64,000 nucleotides of DNA, taken from positions 1 to 64,000 of the forward strand of contig NZ_BCTZ01000016.1 in NCBI RefSeq assembly GCF_001591025.1, written 5' to 3'. The notes below the pieces were generated by a model. That model was given only the letters and a program-made list of their open reading frames with translations. It did not search any database and was not told where the DNA came from. This stretch comes from Sphingomonas soli NBRC 100801. GTDB taxonomy: Bacteria > Pseudomonadota > Alphaproteobacteria > Sphingomonadales > Sphingomonadaceae. Made by a program: the position numbers and the translations under genes. Position 1 is the stretch's first letter. Each line of letters opens with the position of its first letter. Below are positions 43,087-51,202 of the stretch, one piece after another.

Positions 43087-44010
43087 CTAGGCGAGCAATT
43101 CGCGGGCGCGGGCTGCGTCGAGATCCATCTGCGCCTTGAGCGTGGCGAGATCGTCGAACTTCGCTTCGGGGCGAAGATAATCGATCAATTGCACTTCGAT
43201 CGTCTGGCCATATAGATCGCCGGAGAAATCGAAGAAGAAGCTTTCCAGCAATTCCTCGGGCGGCTCGAAGCTGGGCCGGATGCCGAGATTGGCGACGCCA
43301 TCGAGCACGCGCCCGTCCGCCAGCGTCCCCCGCACCGCATAGATGCCGTAGGCCGGCCGCAGATAATTGGCGAGGCGCATATTGGCGGTGGGATAATCGA
43401 GCGTGCGGCCTAGCTGCGCGCCCTTTTCCACCACGCCGCGGATCGCGAAGGGGCGGGTGAGCAACGCCGCCGCCTCGCGCGGCTGGCCGGAGCGGAGATG
43501 CTCGCGGATGCGGCTGGAGGATACCACCCAGCCGCCCTGCATCACCGGCGGCACCGTCTCCGCCACGAAGCCGAGTTCGTCGCCGAGCCGGGCGAGCGTG
43601 GCGACGTCGCCCGAGCGCCCCTTGCCAAAGGTGAAGTCGCCGCCGGTGACCACGCCCGCCGCGCCGATCCGCTCCGACAGCCGCTCGACGGCGAAGTCAC
43701 GCGCGCTGAGCGCCGCCAGCGACGCATCGAAGGGGAAGACGAGCATCGCATCGACGCCCGCATCCGCCAGCAAGGCGGCGCGCTGATCCATGCTGGTCAG
43801 CCGAAACCATTCGGTCTGCGGCTGGAAATAGCGCTTGGGATGCGGATCGAAGGTGCCGACCAGCGCCGGGCGGCCCTGCGCGCGGGCCTGTGCCACGGCA
43901 CGGCCGACCACCGCCTGGTGGCCCAGGTGAAATCCATCGAAATTGCCCAGCGCGACGATCCCCCCGCGAAACTGCGCGGGGACTGCCGAGCCGCCGTCGA
44001 GCCGCTCCAT
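43087..44010 (-). CDS. ribF: Bifunctional riboflavin kinase / FAD synthetase
   Basis: A 307-residue enzyme that makes FMN and FAD. The N-terminal FAD synthetase has GNFDGFHLGHQ and GGDFTFGKGRSG; the C-terminal riboflavin kinase has PTANMRL and GVANLGIRPSF...ELLESFFFDFSGDLYG. Start at ATG giving MERLDGG. A palindromic repeat lies in its upstream gap, and its stop converges with the small protein gene. Confidence 0.95.
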   Translation of the reverse strand: MERLDGGSAVPAQFRGGIVALGNFDGFHLGHQAVVGRAVAQARAQGRPALVGTFDPHPKRYFQPQTEWFRLTSMDQRAALLADAGVDAMLVFPFDASLAALSARDFAVERLSERIGAAGVVTGGDFTFGKGRSGDVATLARLGDELGFVAETVPPVMQGGWVVSSSRIREHLRSGQPREAAALLTRPFAIRGVVEKGAQLGRTLDYPTANMRLANYLRPAYGIYAVRGTLADGRVLDGVANLGIRPSFEPPEELLESFFFDFSGDLYGQTIEVQLIDYLRPEAKFDDLATLKAQMDLDAARARELLA

Positions 44011-44051
44011 GGCGGGGCTATAGGGGCGATAGCCGCCCAAGCAAACTGTCT

Positions 44052-44157
44052 GTCACCCCGGACCTGTTCCGGGGCCCACCCTGCCGGAAGCGGAAAGCAA
44101 GAGGCTCCAGCGCATCGCGAAGCCGCCTGGTGGACCCCGGAACAGGTCCGGGGTGAC
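44052..44157. repeat. Long palindromic intergenic repeat upstream of ribF
   Basis: Two 29-base arms (44052-44080 and 44129-44157) are complementary except one position, and each has its own CCCCGG/CCGGGG palindrome. About 48 bases separate them. Sequence family is the same as the serC-serA element. No gene fits in this 167-base gap. Confidence 0.75.
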
Positions 44158-44177
44158 GGTCTTTCTTGCGTTGCGGC

Positions 44178-45347
44178 TCAGGATTGCGGCGCGAGCCCTG
44201 CGCGGAGCACGCGGAGGGTGTTTCCGCCCATCACCTTGCGGATATCGTCGGGCGTGAAGCCGGCATCGACCAGCGCCTGGGTGATCGCGGAAAGCTGCGA
44301 GGCATCGAAACCGGTGGTCACCGCGCCGTCGAAATCCGAGCCCAACCCGACATGATCCACGCCGACAAGATCGCGGACATGGGCGATCGCCTTGACCACA
44401 TCGGCGGGCGAGGTACCGCAGATCGCGGCGTCCCAAAAGCCGATGCCGATCACGCCGCCGGTCTTGGCTACGCCCTTTATCTCCTCATCGGTCAGGTTGC
44501 GGTTGACCTTGCAGGTCGCCTGCACGCCGCCATGGCTGGAGACGACGGGGCGCTTCGCCATGGCGAGGATCTGGGCGACGGCGGTGTGGCTGGAATGCGC
44601 GATATCGACGATCATGCCGCGCGCCTCCATCCGGCGCAGCGCCTGGATCCCCAGCGGGGTGAGCCCGCCTTTCTGCACGCCGTGCATCGAGCCGGCGACT
44701 TCATTGTCGAAGAAATGGGCGAGACCCGCCATGCGGAAGCCCGCATCATAGAGCTTGTCGAGATTGGCGATCTGGCCCTCGATATCCTGAAGCCCTTCGA
44801 TCGAGAGCATGCCGCCGACGACCCTTTTCCCCGCGGCGCGATCGGCGAGCAGCGCGTCCAGCTCGGCCGGGGTGCGGATCACGCGGAGCTTGCCGTCAGA
44901 GCCCGCCGCGACGCGATCGAGCTTGCGCGCGTGGAAGAGCGACCGTTCGAGCAGCGAGCGCCATGTGGCGGGGGGCTGCATCTGCGCGATGGTCAGCAGC
45001 GTGATATTGTCGGTGTCGGCGCTGTTCGAATCGTAATTCTGGCCCTTGGGGGTCTTGGTGACCGAGGAGAAGATCTGGAGCGCGGCATTGCCCTCCAGCA
45101 GGCGCGGCAGATCGACCTGGCCGGTGTTCGAGCGTTCCAGCATCGAGCGCCGCCACATCAAAGTATCCGCATGCATGTCGGCGATGGCCAGGCTGTCATG
45201 CAGTTTCCGGGTCTCGGCGGTGACCGCAGGCAGCTTGCCCGGCACCACCTTGTTCATGCTGCCCTCGACGATACCCGGCAGGAAGCCGAAAAAGACGACG
45301 GCGGCCAGCACAAGCAATCCGGCCAAACCCCATAGGATCTTCTTCAT
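44178..45347 (-). CDS. Membrane dipeptidase (renal dipeptidase family M19)
   Basis: A 389-residue metallopeptidase. An N-terminal helix (ILWGLAGLLVLAAVVFFGFLPG) acts as signal anchor. Zinc motif D-M-H59-A-D61-T, the bridging Glu in LSIEGLQ, and late His residues DIAHSS and SSHGGVQ are the family pattern. It cleaves dipeptides in the periplasm or at the membrane. Overlaps the folA stop by four bases; last of thyA-QC-folA-dipeptidase. Confidence 0.9.
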   Translation of the reverse strand: MKKILWGLAGLLVLAAVVFFGFLPGIVEGSMNKVVPGKLPAVTAETRKLHDSLAIADMHADTLMWRRSMLERSNTGQVDLPRLLEGNAALQIFSSVTKTPKGQNYDSNSADTDNITLLTIAQMQPPATWRSLLERSLFHARKLDRVAAGSDGKLRVIRTPAELDALLADRAAGKRVVGGMLSIEGLQDIEGQIANLDKLYDAGFRMAGLAHFFDNEVAGSMHGVQKGGLTPLGIQALRRMEARGMIVDIAHSSHTAVAQILAMAKRPVVSSHGGVQATCKVNRNLTDEEIKGVAKTGGVIGIGFWDAAICGTSPADVVKAIAHVRDLVGVDHVGLGSDFDGAVTTGFDASQLSAITQALVDAGFTPDDIRKVMGGNTLRVLRAGLAPQS

Positions 45348-45832
45348 GGCATCCTCTCCAGCGTGACGAAGCTGTAGGCGGGGCGCCCCGCTTCGCTGGC
45401 GAAATCCTCGCGCGCCACCTCGCGCCATGCAAGGCCAAAGGGCGGGACGGTAGCGTCGCCCGTGTGTTCGCCATGCACTTCGGTCAGCTCGATACGGTCT
45501 GCCACGGGGAGGAAGAGCGCGAATATCTCCGCGCCGCCGATCACGGCGATATCGCCGTCTCCGGCCAGCGCGAGCGCTTCCTGGGGCGTGTGCGCGACCT
45601 CGGCGCCTTCGGCCTGCCAGCGGGCGTCGCGCGTGAGCACGATGTGGCGGCGGCCGGGCAGTGGGCTGGGGAAGCTCTCGAAGGTCTTGCGGCCCATCAC
45701 CATCGGCTTGCCCATGGTCTGCGCCTTGAAGCGCTTGAGATCGGCGGGCAGGTGCCAGGGGAGCTGGCCGTCGCGGCCGATCACGCCATTGTCGGCGCGG
45801 GCAAGGTGGAAGATGATTCGCGGCCCGGTCAT
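45344..45832 (-). CDS. folA: Dihydrofolate reductase
   Basis: A 162-residue DHFR. Motifs: ADNGVIGRDGQLPWHLPADLKRFK (start of the fold), GRKTFESFP and DIAVIGGAEIFALF. It regenerates tetrahydrofolate, partnering thymidylate synthase in the same operon. Start at ATG giving MTGPRII. Overlaps the dipeptidase start (ATGA). Confidence 0.96.
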   Translation of the reverse strand: MTGPRIIFHLARADNGVIGRDGQLPWHLPADLKRFKAQTMGKPMVMGRKTFESFPSPLPGRRHIVLTRDARWQAEGAEVAHTPQEALALAGDGDIAVIGGAEIFALFLPVADRIELTEVHGEHTGDATVPPFGLAWREVAREDFASEAGRPAYSFVTLERMP

Positions 45833-45891
45833 CGCTTGGCTTCCCCACTTTTCCTGCGAATCGTGCAACTCTGTGGCGCGAGACAGCAGCC

Positions 45892-46698
45892 TCAGCAGCG
45901 CATCAGCGCAGCCGCGGCGTCATTGGCGGCACCCGCGGGCGGGGCATCGCTCAGTTTCACCTGATAAAGCTGGGGCCACATCTTGCCGGTGACGAAGATG
46001 CGCTTGGTGGCGGCGTCATAGGCGATGCCGTTGGGCACTTCGTCTTCGCTGGGCGTGGGCGGGCCGAGCGCGGTGACGTCGACAAAGCCCTTCACCTTGC
46101 CCGATGCCGGATCGATCCGCGCGATCAGATCGGTGCGCCAGATGTTCGCCCAGATCTCGCCGTCGATCCATTCGAGCTCGTTGAGCTGGCTGACCGGGCA
46201 GCCATTGGCGGTGACCGCGAGGGTGGATTTCTGCGCGAGCGTATCGGGATCGAGGAAGCGCAGCGTGGCGCTGCCGTCGCTCATGATCACCGACTTGCCG
46301 TCATGCGTGAGGCCCCAGCCTTCGCCATTATAGGCAAATTCGCCGACGGGGCTGAGATCCTTCGCGTTGTAGATGAAGCCCTTCTGGTGCTTCCAGGTGA
46401 GCTGGTAGATCCGGTCCTTCCAGCCAACGATGCCCTCGCCGAAATAGGCGTTGTCGAGCTGGTTCTGCGCCACGACCTCGCCCGTATCCGGCACCACCTT
46501 GCGGATGCCCGACGTGCCTTCCTCGCCGGTGCCCTCGAACAAGGCGCCGTCCTGGAAATAGAGCCCCTGGGTGAAGGCCAGGCTGTCATGCGGCATCGTC
46601 TTCACGACCTCGACCGACTGGACCTTGGGCGTCTCGTTCTTCGCGCCGCAGCCAGCGAGGGGGAGGAGCGCGAAAGTGAGGAGGAGCCGGCGCGTCAT
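45892..46698 (-). CDS. Glutaminyl-peptide cyclotransferase, lipoprotein form
   Basis: A 268-residue predicted beta-propeller glutaminyl cyclase (PF05096 type). A lipobox LLPLAGC (Cys17) marks an envelope lipoprotein. Characteristic segments are [39 protein letters not shown] and PNGIAYD. The enzyme makes N-terminal pyroglutamate in proteins. It overlaps the thyA stop (ATGA) and precedes folA by 59 bases, an odd place for a protein-modifying enzyme. Confidence 0.88.
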   Translation of the reverse strand: MTRRLLLTFALLPLAGCGAKNETPKVQSVEVVKTMPHDSLAFTQGLYFQDGALFEGTGEEGTSGIRKVVPDTGEVVAQNQLDNAYFGEGIVGWKDRIYQLTWKHQKGFIYNAKDLSPVGEFAYNGEGWGLTHDGKSVIMSDGSATLRFLDPDTLAQKSTLAVTANGCPVSQLNELEWIDGEIWANIWRTDLIARIDPASGKVKGFVDVTALGPPTPSEDEVPNGIAYDAATKRIFVTGKMWPQLYQVKLSDAPPAGAANDAAAALMRC

Positions 46699-47489
46699 AC
46701 CGCCACCGCCGCCTTGATATGCGCCTGCGCTTCATAGCCGGTCAGCACGAAATCCTCATATTCATACGCATCGATGCTCGGAGCCTTTCGCAGGATTTCG
46801 AGGCGGGGGAGCGGCCCCGGCGTGCGCGCCAGTTGCTCGCGCGCCTGCTCCAGATGATTCGAATAAAGATGGCAATCGCCGCCGGTCCAGATGAACTCGC
46901 CGGGCTCAAGCCCCGCCTGCTGGGCGAGCAGCATTGTCAGCAGCGCATAGCTGGCGATGTTGAACGGCACGCCGAGGAAGATGTCCGCCGAGCGCTGATA
47001 GAGCTGGAGGCTGAGCCGGCCGTTCGCGACGTGCGTCTGGAACAGGCAGTGGCAGGGCGCGAGCGCCATGGCGTGGAGCTCGCCGGGGTTCCACGCGCTG
47101 ACGACCTGGCGGCGCGAGCCGGGATTGGTTTTGATCGTCTCCAGCAATTCGGCGATCTGATCGATATGACGGCCATCCGCCGTCTCCCAATCGCGCCATT
47201 GCTTGCCATAGACCGGGCCGAGATCGCCATTCTCATCGGCCCATTCGTCCCAGATCGAGCATTTGCGCTCCTGCAGCCAGCGCACATTGGTGTCGCCGCG
47301 CAGGAACCAGAGCAATTCGACGATGATCGCGCGGGTGAACAGCTTCTTGGTGGTGAGCAGCGGAAAGCCATCCGTCAGATCGAAGCGCATCTGATGGCCG
47401 AACACGCTGAGCGTGCCCGTGCCGGTGCGGTCCATCGTCTCCACGCCCTGGCTAAGCGCACGTTCCATCAGGTCGAGATATTGCCGCAT
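46695..47489 (-). CDS. thyA: Thymidylate synthase
   Basis: A 264-residue ThyA that methylates dUMP with methylene-tetrahydrofolate. The catalytic Cys146 is in LAPCHCLFQ, with [10 protein letters not shown] nearby and [17 protein letters not shown] for the dUMP site. Heads the minus-strand operon containing folA. The divergent JAB-domain gene begins only 53 bases away. Confidence 0.97.
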   Translation of the reverse strand: MRQYLDLMERALSQGVETMDRTGTGTLSVFGHQMRFDLTDGFPLLTTKKLFTRAIIVELLWFLRGDTNVRWLQERKCSIWDEWADENGDLGPVYGKQWRDWETADGRHIDQIAELLETIKTNPGSRRQVVSAWNPGELHAMALAPCHCLFQTHVANGRLSLQLYQRSADIFLGVPFNIASYALLTMLLAQQAGLEPGEFIWTGGDCHLYSNHLEQAREQLARTPGPLPRLEILRKAPSIDAYEYEDFVLTGYEAQAHIKAAVAV

Positions 47490-47542
47490 CCGGCGAGCCT
47501 AGCCGCCCGCCCGCGGCACGCCAAGCGGGCTGATTACCTCCA

Positions 47543-48019
47543 TTGTGGAGAAACATCGCTCCGAAGCCGAGCCAGTTGCGCTTCGGCCGGGCGGCAGGGC
47601 CTGCCAGCTACGAAAGCGTGCAGCGATCCGACCCGCCTTTGCCGCAGCAGCGGATCGCCGGGCCGGCGGAAGCGGAGCGCTTCTTCGAGCCCCTGCTCGA
47701 CCATGCGCACGAAACGGCCGCCTTTGTCTATCTGGACGGCGCGCAAGGCGTGTTGGGGATGCGCCAGCTCCATTCCGAGCTGACCGGCTATCTCGACCTG
47801 CCGATTCGCACCATCGCAGCGGACGCGCTGGCGCTCGATGCGCAGGCGGTGGTGATGGCGCACAATCATCCGAGCGGCGATCCCACGCCGAGCAGCGCGG
47901 ATCGCGAGGCGACGCGCCGTCTGGCGCGCGCGCTCGACGGGATCGGCATCCGGCTGATCGATCATCTGGTGATGACGCGCAACGGCGTGACCAGCTTCCG
48001 CGCGCTGGGGTGGCTCTGA
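47543..48019 (+). CDS. Stand-alone JAB/MPN domain protein related to RadC
   Basis: A protein of up to 158 residues. The core has the RadC-type JAMM zinc motif H107-N-H109-P-S-G-x-P-x-P-S-x-x-D120 (HNHPSGDPTPSSAD). The helix-hairpin-helix domain of full-length RadC is missing; the region before residue 40 is basic and unconserved-looking. The start is uncertain: TTG at the given position, or GTG 25 codons later. Function unproved even for RadC (DNA-linked peptidase/isopeptidase-like). Confidence 0.75.
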   Translation: MWRNIAPKPSQLRFGRAAGPASYESVQRSDPPLPQQRIAGPAEAERFFEPLLDHAHETAAFVYLDGAQGVLGMRQLHSELTGYLDLPIRTIAADALALDAQAVVMAHNHPSGDPTPSSADREATRRLARALDGIGIRLIDHLVMTRNGVTSFRALGWL

Positions 48020-48075
48020 CGGCAGTTGCCAACCTCTTCGCTAATGATAGCTTTCCCCTGAGAACCGGGGGACTT

Positions 48076-49182
48076 ATGATCCGATTTGCAGTAGTTCTAC
48101 TGGCGCTGACGGTGAGCGGCACGGCCGCGGCGCAGGGGCGCATGTCCGACTATGTGCGCGGGATCTATCAGGAGCGCTGCCTGAAGCAGGACGTGGCCGC
48201 GTGCAGCGAGCTGATCAATGCCGGCGGCCTTTCCGATGGTACGCGCGCGTTGGCGCTGGCAGTGCGCGGCGAAGCGCGGCTGGCCGGCGAGAGGGTGGCG
48301 GAGGCGCTCGCGGACCTGAAGGAAGCCGCGGCGATCGGCGAGACGCCGCAAGACCCGGCGCGCGCCCGGCTCGATGCAGCGCTGGGCGTCCCGCCGCTCA
48401 GCCCCGCGTGGCGGAGCGCCGTGCAGGCCAACCTCGCCGAGGCGCTGCTCCTCTCCAAGGACAAGGCGGGCGCCACCGCTGCGGTGACGCTGGCGATCCG
48501 GCTCAATGCCGCCAACGGACGCGCCTATGTGGTGCGCGGGCGGATCCAGGGAAGCGACAATCGCTGGCCGGCTGCGCTCGCCGACATAGACAAGGGGCTT
48601 TCGCTCGGAATCGCTCACAGCCGTCTCCGCGCGCGGGCCTATTATCTGCGGGCGATCGTCCGTTCCGCGCTGAAACAGCCGCCGGAAGCGCAGATCGCCG
48701 ATTTCGGCCGCGCGATCGCTGCGGACCCCGAATTGGCGGATTCCTATCAGGAGCGCGGCTATCTGTATCAGGATCTCAAGCGCTACGAGGAAGCGCTGCG
48801 CGATTTCGACGAACTGACCCGGCGGGCACCCCGATATGCGGGCGGCTATAATGCCGCCTGCTGGACGCGCGCGGCATATCTGAAGCGCGAGTTCGATACG
48901 GCGCGGACGCAGTGCGACAAGGCGTTGGCGCTGAAGCCGGAGGCCAACACCCATGACAGCGCCGGGCTTGTCGCGCTCCAGCAACAGCGCTGGCAGGACG
49001 CCTGGACGCATTATGACAAGGCCGTGAAGGGCGACGCAAAAATGGCCTCGGCGCGTTTCGGGCGCGGGGTTGCCGCGCGCAAGCTCGGGCGCAGGGCTGA
49101 GGGGGACGCAGACATTGCCGCAGCCAATGCGATGGACGCGGGGATCGCGGCGAAATACGCGTCCTATGGGCAAAAGCCCTGA
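48076..49182 (+). CDS. Exported TPR-repeat protein
   Basis: A 368-residue protein with signal peptide (FAVVLLALTVSGTAAAQG). At least five tetratricopeptide-like repeats follow, e.g. AVQANLAEALLLSKDKAGATA, ADSYQERGYLYQDLKRYEEAL and AGLVALQQQRWQDAWTHYDKA. It likely scaffolds periplasmic complexes; no catalytic motif. GGGGGA sits upstream of the ATG. Followed by a minus-strand methyltransferase gene ending 12 bases later. Confidence 0.85.
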   Translation: MIRFAVVLLALTVSGTAAAQGRMSDYVRGIYQERCLKQDVAACSELINAGGLSDGTRALALAVRGEARLAGERVAEALADLKEAAAIGETPQDPARARLDAALGVPPLSPAWRSAVQANLAEALLLSKDKAGATAAVTLAIRLNAANGRAYVVRGRIQGSDNRWPAALADIDKGLSLGIAHSRLRARAYYLRAIVRSALKQPPEAQIADFGRAIAADPELADSYQERGYLYQDLKRYEEALRDFDELTRRAPRYAGGYNAACWTRAAYLKREFDTARTQCDKALALKPEANTHDSAGLVALQQQRWQDAWTHYDKAVKGDAKMASARFGRGVAARKLGRRAEGDADIAAANAMDAGIAAKYASYGQKP

Positions 49183-49194
49183 CGATCTGCGGCC

Positions 49195-49965
49195 TTAGGG
49201 CATCTCGTCCTTCTTGCCGGCATCCTTGATGATTGCCGCTGGGGTTGCGGTCTTGCCGCTGCGGCAGGCCTTGATCGTGCCCGGTTCGGGGCGCTCGCCG
49301 TTGCGCGCGAAGATCGCGATATAGCCCCCGGCCGAGGGCATCGAGCGCATCGACACCAGACCATAGCCCACCGCGGCGAACTCGCACTTGAGCAGATCGG
49401 GCGGGGTTCCGTGATTCTCGGTCGGCCGGTCCGCATCGACGACGATCACCTGGCCGTCGGGCGTGAGCGACGGGCGGAGCCGCCACAGGAATTCATAGGG
49501 GCTCTCAATCTCGTGATACATGTGCACCATCAGCACGCGATCGAAGCTTGCCTCGGGCAGGCGCGGATCGGCGGGGAGCCCCAGCCGCACGCTGACATTG
49601 TCGAGCTTTTCGCGCAGCACGCGCGTGGCGAGCTGATCGCGCACTTCGGGCACGATATCTTCGGCAACGACGCGGCCTTCGCTGCCGACGCGCTGCGCCA
49701 GGCGGATCGTGTAATAGCCTTCGCCCGCGCCGATATCGGCAACGGTCATGCCGGGCTTCACCCCGGCAAGGTCCATCACCTGCTCGGCTTCGTTCAGCCG
49801 GTCGCGCGCCTCTTCGGTGGACCAGCGCGCCGAAACGATGGTCGCGACCGGACGGTCGGCGGCGGGAAAGCCGGTGTGCGGCTCAGCCTTTTGCTGCGGC
49901 GTACGCGACGCTCCGTCGCATGCGCCGAGCGCAAGCAGCAACGGTAACGTCAGGGCAAGCCTCAA
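49195..49965 (-). CDS. Exported SAM-dependent methyltransferase-like lipoprotein
   Basis: A 256-residue protein with a class I SAM fold: motif [13 protein letters not shown] (residues 75-86), the acidic end of strand 2 (VVAEDIVPE) and [13 protein letters not shown]. Yet it begins with a lipoprotein signal (LLLALGAC, Cys16), so the methyltransferase fold would be in the envelope, where SAM is not expected. Translation starts at a TTG whose TTGA overlaps the prfB stop; GGAGG seven bases upstream supports it. The C-terminus is Lys/Ala-rich. Function unknown. Confidence 0.82.
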   Translation of the reverse strand: MRLALTLPLLLALGACDGASRTPQQKAEPHTGFPAADRPVATIVSARWSTEEARDRLNEAEQVMDLAGVKPGMTVADIGAGEGYYTIRLAQRVGSEGRVVAEDIVPEVRDQLATRVLREKLDNVSVRLGLPADPRLPEASFDRVLMVHMYHEIESPYEFLWRLRPSLTPDGQVIVVDADRPTENHGTPPDLLKCEFAAVGYGLVSMRSMPSAGGYIAIFARNGERPEPGTIKACRSGKTATPAAIIKDAGKKDEMP

Positions 49966-51089
49966 TCGACATCCTCCACTTCGACCGTCTCTCCGGTGAC
50001 GCGCTGCGACAGCGCCGCCGCCATGAACGGATCGAGCGCACCATCGAGCACATCCGACGGCGCAGTGGAAGTCACCCCGGTGCGCAGATCCTTCACCAGC
50101 TGATAGGGCTGGAGGACATAAGAGCGGATCTGATGGCCCCAGCCGATATCGGTCTTGGTCGCGTTTTCTGCATTGGCGGCCTGTTCGCGGATCGCGAGTT
50201 CGCGCTCGTAAAGGCGGGCGCGGAGCTGGTTATACGCCTCCGCCTTGTTCTTGTGCTGCGAACGCTGGTTCTGGCACTGCACGACGATCCCGGTGGGGAT
50301 GTGGGTGATGCGCACCGCCGAATCGGTGGTGTTGATGTGCTGCCCGCCCGCACCCGATGCGCGATAGGTATCGATGCGCAGGTCGCTTTCGTTATATTCG
50401 ACCTCGATATTGTCATCGATCACCGGATAGACCCACACCGACGAGAAGCTGGTGTGGCGGCGCGCCGCGCTGTCATAAGGCGAGATGCGGACGAGGCGGT
50501 GCACGCCGCTTTCCGTCTTCGCATAGCCATAGGCGTTCTCGCCCTTGATCAGCAAAGTCGCCGATTTGATCCCTGCCTGTTCGCCGGCATGGAAATCGAT
50601 CAGCTCGACCTTGTAGCCGTGGCGTTCGGCCCAGCGCGTGTACATGCGCTGGAGCATGCCGGCCCAGTCCTGGCTCTCGGTGCCGCCGGCGCCCGAATTG
50701 ATCTCGATATAGGTATCGTTGGCGTCGGCCTCGCCCGAGAGCAGGGCCATCACCTTGTCCTTGTCGGCGCGTTCGGCAAGGGCGGCGAGCGCCGCAGTGC
50801 CTTCGCTTGCCATCTCCTCATCGCCCTCGGCCTCGGCCATCTCGATCAGCTCGGCGGTGTCCGAGAGCTCGGTCTCGATCGCGCGGGTGGCCGAGATCGC
50901 CTCGTCCAGCCGACGGCGTTCGCGCATCACATCCTGCGCGGCCTTGGCGTCGTTCCACAGCGTCGGGTCCTCGACGCGCGCGTTGAGTTCGTCGAGCCGG
51001 CGAAGCGCACGGTCCCAGTCGAGGAACCGGCGCAACAGCGCCAGCGCATCGTTGATCTTGTCGACATATGCCTGCGCTTCGGCGCGCAT
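49962..51089 (-). CDS. prfB: Peptide chain release factor 2
   Basis: A 375-residue class 1 release factor. The catalytic GGQ is in [14 protein letters not shown]. The stop-codon recognition loop reads SPY in [15 protein letters not shown], where RF2 usually has SPF. It reads UGA/UAA and releases peptide. The whole protein lies in one frame from ATG (MRAEAQ), so the +1 programmed frameshift of E. coli prfB is absent. Coupled by overlap to the lipoprotein methyltransferase. Confidence 0.95.
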   Translation of the reverse strand: MRAEAQAYVDKINDALALLRRFLDWDRALRRLDELNARVEDPTLWNDAKAAQDVMRERRRLDEAISATRAIETELSDTAELIEMAEAEGDEEMASEGTAALAALAERADKDKVMALLSGEADANDTYIEINSGAGGTESQDWAGMLQRMYTRWAERHGYKVELIDFHAGEQAGIKSATLLIKGENAYGYAKTESGVHRLVRISPYDSAARRHTSFSSVWVYPVIDDNIEVEYNESDLRIDTYRASGAGGQHINTTDSAVRITHIPTGIVVQCQNQRSQHKNKAEAYNQLRARLYERELAIREQAANAENATKTDIGWGHQIRSYVLQPYQLVKDLRTGVTSTAPSDVLDGALDPFMAAALSQRVTGETVEVEDVD

Positions 51090-51108
51090 TTCAGAAACTC
51101 CAAATTCC

Positions 51109-51188
51109 GTCATCCCAGCGGAAGCTGGGATCTCGTGCCTCAAACCGCTCGCTTGCGGCCCTCGGGTTCCGGCTTGCGCCGGGATGGC
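51109..51188. repeat. Palindromic intergenic repeat between the PBP1A gene and prfB
   Basis: Two palindromic units: ATCCCAGC-GGAA-GCTGGGAT at the left and a CCGGCTTGCGCCGGG-like unit at the right, with GCTTGCGGCC between. Looks like the REP-type repeats common in this genome group. The 113-base gap holds no gene. Confidence 0.65.
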
Positions 51189-51202
51189 GATAATGTGTGG
51201 CG

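Noticed and set aside
49962..51143. The E. coli-type programmed +1 frameshift in prfB
   Set aside because: The gene is open in one frame from start to stop with no in-frame UGA near codon 25.
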